Positions 1 through 6,417 of a stretch of 64,000 nucleotides of DNA are shown here, one piece after another. Where the stretch lies: assembly GCF_000517125.1 (NCBI RefSeq), contig NZ_KI912155.1, positions 1,426,694 to 1,490,693 on the forward strand, given 5' to 3'. The position numbers and the translations under genes are program-made. The number at the start of each line of letters is the position of its first letter. The stretch's first letter is position 1. Under the pieces are notes generated by a model. It had not been told where the DNA came from. It did no database searches and worked only from the letters and a program-made list of their open reading frames with translations. The DNA is from Arthrobacter sp. MA-N2 (GTDB lineage: Bacteria > Actinomycetota > Actinomycetes > Actinomycetales > Micrococcaceae).

Positions 1-96
1 TCTTCGCTCATCACAAGACAGACCGTAGTCAGCGAACCAGAATCTAGGCGTCAACCAGCACAAACGCGTGTCGTAGTTCAGTAAACGGGTAGTGGG

Positions 97-497
97 AGCG
101 GAACAGCACCCACCGGTCGTTCTCCTGCCGCTGCTGGCCCTGCCCAAACACCACGGCGGTGACGGCGCTGGTGAGATTGTTATAGCGGATTTGCCTGACC
201 GGCACGCTACCGATCTCGCTGAACGCCACAATATGGCCTTCCAGAAAGGCTTCCCGGGCCTGCGTCGGGGAGATCCGGTTGATGGCCTTGCCGGAGTGGG
301 AGAGCCGAAAGACGAACATGCAGCACTTCGTCTTCACCCCGTTCAGGACGACCCAGAGTTCACCGAAGTCCACCTCGGCCTCCGCGCCCGGGGCGTGTTC
401 CTGCGGGACAAACACCTCCACCCGGCGGCCGGCTTCTACATCGATCTGCGCCCGTCGGACCCGCACGTAGTCTCGCACGGTCGAATACGACCCCCGA
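97..497 (-). pseudogene. IS21-family IstA transposase, internal fragment
   Basis: Read on the minus strand, about 130 residues match the central part of IS21-type IstA transposases as I know them. The stretch begins at the STVRDYVR segment, followed by VFVPQEHAPGAEAEVDFGELWV, which is the start of the DDE catalytic core with the first Asp in VDFGE. It ends soon after QENDRWVLFRSHY. Both ends are abrupt: N-terminal HTH sequence is missing above about 497, and below about 97 the frame no longer resembles IstA. No IstB partner and no terminal inverted repeats were found, so this is a dead internal remnant and not an intact element. Confidence 0.75.
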
Positions 498-618
498 CAA
501 GCTCGCGATCGCGTCGGACGCCCGCGCGAAGGGACGCTCCGCTGAGGACGCGGCCCGGCTCGTCGGCTGGAGCCGCGCGGTGCTCTACCGCCACCAGCAG
601 GCGGCTGCCTGGTCATGA
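495..618 (+). pseudogene. serine-recombinase-like C-terminal HTH fragment
   Basis: A short plus-strand frame runs from the break of the IS21 fragment to a TGA at 616-618. It reads TPDKLAIASDARAKGRSAED followed by AARLVGWSRAVLYRHQQ. The pattern of G-x-S, then AA-x-LVG-x-SRAVLYR, is that of the helix-turn-helix found at the C-terminus of resolvase/invertase recombinases. There is no start codon and no catalytic domain, so it is a truncated tail fused to unrelated DNA. The family assignment rests on one short motif. It could instead be the tail of another HTH protein. Confidence 0.4.
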
Positions 619-1588
619 AGGATCGGCTGTCGGCCGAAGACCGCGCGGCACTGCTCCGGCAGCGCGACCGAATGGGAACAATGGCAACGGACCGGGCAAA
701 CCAACGCCGAGCCCGTCCCTGCCCGCGTGCTCGAAGCCAGAACGGCATTCTGGACCTCACCGTGACCATCAGCCCCCGAGAGATCGACCGGCAACTACCC
801 CGGACGTGCCAGAAGCTCTCATTTGCCGTCGAACGCCTGGGAAGGCAACATCGACGTCTTCGAGCACCGCGACTCCCGGGCATCCGGCCTGACCGAACTC
901 CTCATCATCGAGGAGGCCAGCTCAACAGCATCACCAAGGAAGCGTCGAAGCAGCCCGCGAAACCCTGCGCGAACGCAGCGACCGCGCCATATAACGCCGC
1001 GAAATACACGCCAAATACCGCGGAGAATTACACCCCCCGCCGGAAATGCCCCGTCGGAAACCCCGTCCGGAACATTGCTCCCAACTCCAAGGCCTGCCCA
1101 TGCAATCATGGCAGCCACGGTGAACAGGAAAGGGAGCGATCTCAAGGGAAAACCACCTGCGCAAGAATTAATCAGGCATCTTAGTAATTAGGAAACGGAA
1201 GAAGTGATCGAATAATCTCGGTTGATTCAACTAACCAGATCCCGCTCGAAGTCGGGCCATTGAATAAGATGTGGGCTGCGCCGCGGCCCGCTGGTCTGCA
1301 TGACGGAATTAACCAGGGGAGGCCCGCTTCTTCGACCAGGGGGGATCAAAAGAGGGGCCTCCCCCGGAAACTGCCCCCCAATAAAGAATTTCAAGGGCGC
1401 AGAAGTAGATTAGCAGGAGATCTCCTCCCTGCGCCCCAAAATCGCGAAGTGATGAATCTACCTGCCGTATTAAGACCTCAGCAGGACGACATTATTCATT
1501 ACTAACCTTGTCAAACCACCCGAACCTTTAGGGTGGTCTCGAAAGAGCTCTCGACATTGGGCACGATGGGGATGGAAATAGAAATTCA
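619..1588. other. gene-poor stretch with degenerate coding remnants
   Basis: No convincing intact gene is visible. From about 640 to 1150 the plus strand shows broken, frame-shifting pieces with coding-like composition, such as a segment reading RETLRERSDRA near 970 that is interrupted by a stop. This fits decayed mobile-element cargo. From about 1190 to 1588 the DNA is less GC-rich and has no coding character on either strand. A 10-bp inverted repeat in this part is listed separately. Confidence 0.6.
1316..1364. repeat. 10-bp perfect inverted repeat
   Basis: GGGGAGGCCC at 1316-1325 is perfectly complementary to GGGCCTCCCC at 1355-1364, with a 29-nt spacer. As RNA it would fold into a stable GC-rich stem. 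There is no clear T-run on either side, so a terminator role is uncertain. It lies in otherwise empty DNA between the element debris and the hydrogenase operon. Confidence 0.45.
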
Positions 1589-1714
1589 ATGCGATACCGA
1601 TACTTAGAGAAGGAGCGCCGGCGCACCCGCCGGTTCAGGATCGTCTCATATGTGCTGCTCGGGGTGCTCGCGACAGCCACCATGGCCGTTGTCTCGTACG
1701 CAATGACCAGATAA
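1589..1714 (+). CDS. possible 41-aa single-pass membrane peptide
   Basis: A plus-strand ATG frame of 41 codons gives a very basic N-terminus (about ten Arg/Lys in the first 19 residues), then one hydrophobic helix of roughly 20 residues (VSYVLLGVLATATMAVVSYA) and a short tail. A basic head followed by a single membrane span is a common plan for small membrane proteins. Most codons from the sixth onward end in G or C, as in the neighbours. There is no strong ribosome-binding site, and no homologue is recognised. The gene would be convergent with hypC, whose stop lies 12 bases away. It may be a chance frame. Confidence 0.35.
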   Translation: MRYRYLEKERRRTRRFRIVSYVLLGVLATATMAVVSYAMTR

Positions 1715-1726
1715 TGCCCTGGCATG

Positions 1727-2002
1727 TCACCTCTCGACGGCGGCCTCCCCGGCTTCCGCTTGCGGTTCCCGTGACTGCCCCATCAACTCCAAACCGCTGA
1801 GGGCACGTTCTGCGCCTTCGGCATCCACGCGCTCCAAGGCGAATCCCATATGAATGAGGACCCAGCTGCCGGGCTCCAGCGGACCGTCGTCCAGGAGCCC
1901 GATGTTGATTTTCCGGTGTACCCCCGCCACGTCCACAAGCGCGAGCTGGTTGCCATAACCGTCGAGAAGCTCGATTACCTGGCCCGGTATTCCAAGGCAC
2001 AT
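1727..2002 (-). CDS. hypC: hydrogenase maturation chaperone HypC/HupF
   Basis: The 91-aa product starts MCLGIPGQV, the diagnostic HypC N-terminus. Cys2 binds the Fe(CN)2CO precursor and docks with HypD and with the immature large subunit in the cytoplasm. The start at 2002 is chosen because the family always begins MCLG and because GAAGGAG lies 8-10 bases upstream; a longer in-frame ORF upstream is not used. The C-terminus has an acidic, alanine-rich extension typical of actinobacterial members. It is the last gene of the hydrogenase operon and starts 13 bases after the protease stop. Its partner HypD is not found in this window. Confidence 0.93.
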   Translation of the reverse strand: MCLGIPGQVIELLDGYGNQLALVDVAGVHRKINIGLLDDGPLEPGSWVLIHMGFALERVDAEGAERALSGLELMGQSREPQAEAGEAAVER

Positions 2003-2015
2003 GATGGACGCTCCT

Positions 2016-2576
2016 TCAAGCCGTAAAGGATGGGTTGACGAGGACATGGCGGGCGAGGAGGGACACGACGGCGGAAACGGCCCCGGGCACGGCGGCGGAC
2101 ACCGGGTCTGACAATCCGATTCCCTCGCTCACATCCGCGGGCACGCAGCCCACGACGTACGTGGTGGGCAATTCCCCGCCGAGCGTGCGAAGCCGCCCCA
2201 GCACTGCTGCGGGATTCATACCGTGCGGGTCCAAAGCCGCGCGCCCGTCGAGATGCTCAGAACGGATTCCCATCACCCGAACGCTCCCCGCCGGGGAACC
2301 CGTCCGCTCCCCATTTTCCTCGGCCGGCACCGCGTCCACGAGGACCAGGACCTCCACTCCGTCGAGCAGATCGTAGGCCAAATGCATCCCCCGGATCCCG
2401 TAATCCACCACCCGGACCTTGGACCCCGACAGCCGGGAATCGGACGCCAATTGCTGTGCCACCTCGGGGCCGAAGCCGTCGTCGCGCAGGAAAATATTGC
2501 CCACGCCTGCCACCAAGACGCGGGCTGCCGCTTTCAGCGCAGGCACGGCAGGCACTTCAGCAGGCACGGCGTTCAC
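2016..2576 (-). CDS. hydrogenase maturation protease (HyaD/HupD family)
   Basis: The 186-aa protein has the family opening VLVAGVGNIFLRDDGFG (about residues 20-36), where the GxGN-L-DDG-G signature includes an acidic metal ligand. It is followed by DYGIRGMHLAYDLL and LVLVDAV, matching the second acidic ligand and surrounding strands. Such endopeptidases clip the C-terminal tail of the NiFe large subunit after nickel insertion. The likely start is GTG at 2576, overlapping the stop of the 39-aa gene (ATGTGA), which implies coupled translation. Upstream in-frame sequence to 2981 is antisense shadow of the neighbouring gene. Its expected substrate is the large subunit encoded at 6418-8211, which has a 22-residue tail beyond its last metal ligand. 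Confidence 0.9.
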   Translation of the reverse strand: MNAVPAEVPAVPALKAAARVLVAGVGNIFLRDDGFGPEVAQQLASDSRLSGSKVRVVDYGIRGMHLAYDLLDGVEVLVLVDAVPAEENGERTGSPAGSVRVMGIRSEHLDGRAALDPHGMNPAAVLGRLRTLGGELPTTYVVGCVPADVSEGIGLSDPVSAAVPGAVSAVVSLLARHVLVNPSFTA

Positions 2577-2692
2577 ATCCGGCGCACCTTCATGTAGCGC
2601 TGGATGTCCGGGATTGAACGAAGTCCCACATAGACCGCGCCAAGACCCACAGCGGCAAGCAGCCAGACGGTCGCCATTCCTATAACCCTCAT
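2573..2692 (-). CDS. 39-aa single-pass membrane peptide (DUF6893-like)
   Basis: This small gene encodes 39 residues. The first two-thirds is hydrophobic (WLLAAVGLGAVYVGL), and the C-terminal part is basic and amphipathic (RSIPDIQRYMKVRRM). I recognise it as similar to the small DUF6893 proteins found in actinobacterial hydrogenase clusters; that is recall and was not searched. Its ATG overlaps the previous stop (TGATG at 2690-2694) and its TGA overlaps the GTG of the protease gene, so it sits in a translationally coupled chain, which argues that it is real. A membrane anchor or assembly role for the hydrogenase is an inference from context only. Confidence 0.75.
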   Translation of the reverse strand: MRVIGMATVWLLAAVGLGAVYVGLRSIPDIQRYMKVRRM

Positions 2693-4119
2693 CACGGACC
2701 TTCCTTTCCTTCCTGCATTGTCGAATCGTTGCCGGGCAGCACCGATCCAAGCGGTTCCAATGGTTCAAGCTCATCGGGCGCGTAGTAGAAGGACCTGCCG
2801 TAGCCTTCATGGAGGTCCGCTGCCGGGTCCTGCTCGAGCACCAAACCAACGTGGGTGCTGCCGTCGACGTCGAAATGTACGCTGGTGACCCTTCCTGTCT
2901 GGCCGGCGAAGAACAGGTCCTGCGCATCCGCCCGCCTCCGGGGATTGACCCGCACCCGGCTGCCGCGCGCCACCGGAACACCTTTGATCACGACGGAGTC
3001 CACTTCCGGATGGACCCTTGCCTCCGCCTCGGGTTCCCACCAGGGCAGCTCCTCGGCGGTATCGGGGGCTAAGGAATGCGGGTTGCGCAGGATTCCGTGA
3101 AGCTGCTGCAGTTCTTCGGGGGACATGGCCTCGCAGCGGTCGATGATCGCCGCCGCGCGCGGGTCGGTGGCCCGGGCCTCGGCCTTCTCTTCTTCAGTGA
3201 GCGTCAACACCCGCAGCGTCAGGATCTCGTCGATCTCGGTGGAGTCGTACAAGGCCACTGAACTTTCCGGGGCTACCACGGGGTGGTCGTACAGGATGAT
3301 CGGCGAGACCAGAAGCACATCACATTGCCCCTCCGGACCGGCAAGCACAGGCCAGCAACGGTGCTGGGCACACGATTGAACGGCTCCAAGCGCCGCGTCC
3401 GGGGGGTCGAGAAGCGAAACAAAATCGGCATCATGTGCACTCAAAAGCACGTGCGTTCCGATGAACGAGAGGGCTATGGCGTCCTGTTTGCCCACCGGTT
3501 CCGGCAGCGCACTGGCGGTGTTGACGGCGGTCACGCGCAATCGGACCAGTCCGTTGTCGACGCGGGCGGCTTCCAGCTGGACGTCACCGTGGAGCGCACG
3601 ACGGCGGCGCACCAGGCGGCCGGCCAGCGTCGCCGCACCCGCGGCCTCAGGGTCCGCGGCGTCCGAGTCCAAATCCTCGACGTCGGTGCCGCCGGCGATC
3701 TCGACCGGTACAAGCAAGAGCCCGCCCGCTGCCATCAAATCAGCCACGGAAAACGGCCCCAACGTGACTTCCTGCTCGATCGCTTCGTCCCAGCTCAGCC
3801 AACGCCTGGCCCCGATGGTGAGCTCGTCCACGGGACTGAACCCTCCGCCGTCGACCGCTTTTTCCACCGTGCGGCTCTGAAGCTGCAGGAAGCGGAGGTG
3901 GACCTCCACTGCGGCCTGCGGACCCGGGTTGAGGAGGCAATCGGCGAACATGTCCGGCTCTTCCCCCGCCCCTGCCAGAGCCGCCCCCGGCGGACCCAGG
4001 ATCCCGAACTGCCAGCGGGACTGGTTCTTCTGCGAGGATGCGCGGTAGGGGTACAGCAGATAGCCCTCGTAGAGGACGGCGTCCGCGACGGCGCGTGCAA
4101 GGCTCAGGCTCATGTTCAT
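2692..4119 (-). CDS. hydrogenase-cluster conserved protein of unknown function, 475 aa
   Basis: I do not recognise a named domain in this soluble, acidic 475-aa protein. The N-terminus (LYEGYLLYPYRASSQKNQ) and the recurring phrase on binding to small-molecule-like loops resemble proteins found beside group 1h hydrogenases in actinobacteria. The C-terminal 90 residues (KGVPVARGSRVRVNPRRRAD through RSFYYAPDELEPL) look like a small beta-barrel of the KOW/SH3 kind. It starts at the ATG at 4119, which overlaps the TGA of the preceding gene by four bases (ATGA), and it ends in a TGATG overlap with the 39-aa gene. No signal peptide or membrane span is present. Constant association with hydrogenase genes suggests a maturation or electron-transfer accessory role. 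Confidence 0.7.
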   Translation of the reverse strand: MNMSLSLARAVADAVLYEGYLLYPYRASSQKNQSRWQFGILGPPGAALAGAGEEPDMFADCLLNPGPQAAVEVHLRFLQLQSRTVEKAVDGGGFSPVDELTIGARRWLSWDEAIEQEVTLGPFSVADLMAAGGLLLVPVEIAGGTDVEDLDSDAADPEAAGAATLAGRLVRRRRALHGDVQLEAARVDNGLVRLRVTAVNTASALPEPVGKQDAIALSFIGTHVLLSAHDADFVSLLDPPDAALGAVQSCAQHRCWPVLAGPEGQCDVLLVSPIILYDHPVVAPESSVALYDSTEIDEILTLRVLTLTEEEKAEARATDPRAAAIIDRCEAMSPEELQQLHGILRNPHSLAPDTAEELPWWEPEAEARVHPEVDSVVIKGVPVARGSRVRVNPRRRADAQDLFFAGQTGRVTSVHFDVDGSTHVGLVLEQDPAADLHEGYGRSFYYAPDELEPLEPLGSVLPGNDSTMQEGKEGP

Positions 4120-4769
4120 GGCAACGCCTCTCCCGCCACCGCGGTGTTGCCGGAAAGCAACGCCTCCACGGTCTCGTCCCATGAGGTGAGGCCCCGCGCC
4201 GATTTGTACCGCGACAGCGCCGCGAGCACCTCCCGGTCCAGGCGGATCCACCCGGTGTTGGGAAAATAGAGGTCCATCAACTGGTGCCACGCAGCGACAG
4301 GAAGGCGGTAGGACGCCTCAAGGTCCCACGGCACTTGTTCCACACCGAACCCTGTCAGGCCCTTCGTGAAGACGGTGCCGGAGAACAGGAACTCAAGCGG
4401 GATCTCGCCCTCGCGCAGGGCGTGGAGGTACTTAGAGGCCGCGACGTCGAAGTCGAAGGTGCACGGCAGCGCGAGGTCGACGTCGGCGGCACCAGTGAAC
4501 CCCTGCACCATGGTGCTGCACTGCAACCACAGGAAAGACTTCAGGGTGGACGGCCACCGGCCGCGCTCGCCAAACAGGTCAAGCAGGCCCGGTTCCTCCT
4601 CCGGAGCGTAGCCGCGGCGCTGGGGGAGGATGCGCACTTGGCAGCGCAGCGCGATGGCGTGCACCTGGGCGCCGGTGGACTCCGTCACCCGCAGCCGGGC
4701 CGTTAGCTGCGGGGCAGCAGCGTATGGCTCGGGGTGGACATCCAGCACAGTGAAGGCGAGCATTGTCAT
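4116..4769 (-). CDS. DUF6084-type hydrogenase-cluster protein
   Basis: This is a 217-aa protein with conserved-looking segments PGLLDLFGERGRWPSTLKSF and LPCTFDFDVAASKYLHAL, and a long, mostly beta-predicted N-terminal half. I associate this sequence with DUF6084, a family encoded next to actinobacterial [NiFe] hydrogenases. It has no signal peptide, membrane span or obvious metal motif. The start is the ATG at 4769, giving a four-base ATGA overlap with the upstream stop, and its own stop overlaps the next start in the same way. Function is unknown. The tight coupling implies that it is made in step with the two DUF partners on either side. Confidence 0.72.
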   Translation of the reverse strand: MTMLAFTVLDVHPEPYAAAPQLTARLRVTESTGAQVHAIALRCQVRILPQRRGYAPEEEPGLLDLFGERGRWPSTLKSFLWLQCSTMVQGFTGAADVDLALPCTFDFDVAASKYLHALREGEIPLEFLFSGTVFTKGLTGFGVEQVPWDLEASYRLPVAAWHQLMDLYFPNTGWIRLDREVLAALSRYKSARGLTSWDETVEALLSGNTAVAGEALP

Positions 4770-5464
4770 TGCGGGCCTCCCGGCACGGACATGCGGCTGT
4801 CGTCGTGGCCGCGGTTGTCCTCGCGAAGGGGCTTGCTTCGCGAGCCGACCCGCGCGAAGAATTCGGCGAGCTGATCGCGGGCCTCTTGTCCGCCGTCGAA
4901 CCCTCGCCAGACGCGCCGGAGCTGCCCGACCAGTTCGTAACAGGCGTCCACGGGGACCAGATGGCAATCCGCCTGCGGACGATCGGCGCCGGGGCCCCGG
5001 ATCAGGAGCGCCTCGGTGTCCGGAGCAGCCACGGAAAGCGCGGGATTGCGTGCCAACACGGCGTCCCAGGCGTCGAGGGGGAGTTCGGATTCGGTCGCGC
5101 CTGCGGGACCGGGATAGAACGCGACCGTCCGATCAAGCGTGGAACTCCGGAAGAAGAAGGCCAAGCCCACGGGAATCTCCAGCTCATCCCACTGGCCTGG
5201 ACCAAGCTCGAAGTCCGGGAAGGAGAGGTACCTGTCCGGAACGGAACGGTAACGCAAGTGGGCGGTACTGTCGGTGAACAGGAGATAGCAGGGCCGGCAG
5301 GTGCACATCATGGCATGGCTCTCGATGTCCACTACGTGCTGGTGCTCGTCGGGGATAGGCTCCCCGCACATCTCGCAGCGCTCGCCGGCTGCCGGAGCCG
5401 GCCTCACGGAGGCGATCCGGCGCAGCAAGGCAAGCGGCAGGCCGTTTGCGCTCGTGCCGGCCAT
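4766..5464 (-). CDS. DUF5947-type zinc-ribbon-like protein
   Basis: The 232-aa protein has a probable metal-binding knuckle near the N-terminus: CEMCGEPIPDEHQHVVD, then MMCTCRPCYLLF, giving paired CxxC motifs separated by about 26 residues. The rest is acidic and without membrane spans. I recognise the pattern as DUF5947, typical of Streptomyces and Arthrobacter hydrogenase clusters. The start at 5464 is preferred over a longer ATG at 5476 because GGGAG lies about seven bases upstream and the preceding stop is one base away (TGAGATG). The four-Cys knuckle could hold Zn or an Fe-S cluster; which one cannot be told from sequence. Confidence 0.75.
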   Translation of the reverse strand: MAGTSANGLPLALLRRIASVRPAPAAGERCEMCGEPIPDEHQHVVDIESHAMMCTCRPCYLLFTDSTAHLRYRSVPDRYLSFPDFELGPGQWDELEIPVGLAFFFRSSTLDRTVAFYPGPAGATESELPLDAWDAVLARNPALSVAAPDTEALLIRGPGADRPQADCHLVPVDACYELVGQLRRVWRGFDGGQEARDQLAEFFARVGSRSKPLREDNRGHDDSRMSVPGGPQ

Positions 5465-5465
5465 C

Positions 5466-6410
5466 TCAGCTCCCATGCCCGGAGGTCGCCGGGACGGCCA
5501 CTGACATCACGCCGTCGCGAACCAACAAGGGCAGGGGATCCAGATGCACGGCCTTGTCCTCAAGGCAGGCGCCGGCCCGACGCACGTCGAAGTGGCTGCG
5601 GCAGCTGGGACAACGCAAGAGGCCTCCGCCAGTGGGAGCCGCGAGGGCCCGTTGGAGGGCCGCCCCTTTCATGGAGCCCATGCAGCGTGGGCAATAATCG
5701 CGGTAAGCGTAGACGTCCTGGCCCGTCCGGCAGGCCAACACCGGGTAATCGCCCACGAGGAAGCCCGCCACCTCGCCGGGTTCAAGGCCCGCGAGCTCGG
5801 GCACCGGCTCCCACGATCCGGAAAGCTCTCGGGACGGGGGCCCGACGGCGGCCGTCCCGAGATCGGCGACCCGCACCATGAGCGCTTCCACGGGGATAAG
5901 CGCAGGCGTGGCGGCATGCTTTTCCTCTTCGACCACTTCGATCGAAGTCACTTCAGGGGCTGCGGTTTCGATCGCCTCCTCGACGGCGTACTTGAGCGTG
6001 ACCGACGACGACGGGCAGCCCTGGCACGTGCCGAGCAGCTTCAACCGCACCACGCCCTCCGGGCTGGTGTCCAACAATTCCACGTCGCCGCCATGCGATC
6101 CGAGATACGGCCTCACACTGTCGAGCGCCGCGGCCACTCTTTGTTCCAGGTTGTGCGGGTGCAGCCCGTGGATGATCAACAAGCCCGACACGAGCCCATC
6201 CGCGGCCAGCGCGCCGAGAGTGTCGTCGTCGAGCTTTCCTTGGTCATCGAGGATTTCCAAGATCCGCTCGAGCCCGGCGCCGTAGAGATCGGTCACCTCC
6301 CGCACGAGGTCCTCGGCGCGTCCGCGGGCAACTGCTCCGCCGGCGCCGAGGGCATCGAGGAGGGTGCTGATTCTGTCGCCCGCCTGCTGCGCCCGGTCCC
6401 CGCCGTGCAT
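5466..6410 (-). CDS. NifU-like / Rieske-like fusion protein of the hydrogenase cluster
   Basis: The 314-aa protein has two recognisable parts. Residues about 85-165 form a NifU C-terminal-type domain with the CQGCPSS motif (Cys129 and Cys132), which carries Fe-S clusters for transfer or electron flow. Residues about 205-305 resemble a Rieske [2Fe-2S] domain (YRDYCPRCMGS, then LLRCPSCRSHFDV). The usual Rieske His ligands are replaced: the first motif reads CxxC (240/243) and the second CxxC (267/270), followed by His273. An all-Cys cluster or a rubredoxin-like metal site is therefore possible. The gene starts seven bases after the large-subunit stop. A role in electron transfer or Fe-S supply for the hydrogenase is likely. 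Confidence 0.85.
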   Translation of the reverse strand: MHGGDRAQQAGDRISTLLDALGAGGAVARGRAEDLVREVTDLYGAGLERILEILDDQGKLDDDTLGALAADGLVSGLLIIHGLHPHNLEQRVAAALDSVRPYLGSHGGDVELLDTSPEGVVRLKLLGTCQGCPSSSVTLKYAVEEAIETAAPEVTSIEVVEEEKHAATPALIPVEALMVRVADLGTAAVGPPSRELSGSWEPVPELAGLEPGEVAGFLVGDYPVLACRTGQDVYAYRDYCPRCMGSMKGAALQRALAAPTGGGLLRCPSCRSHFDVRRAGACLEDKAVHLDPLPLLVRDGVMSVAVPATSGHGS

Positions 6411-6417
6411 GGCGCTC

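Noticed and set aside
1260..1505. 81-codon open frame in the gene-poor left region
   Set aside because: Codon use is unlike the neighbours, there is no ribosome-binding site, and it crosses a GC-rich inverted repeat. Nothing recognisable.
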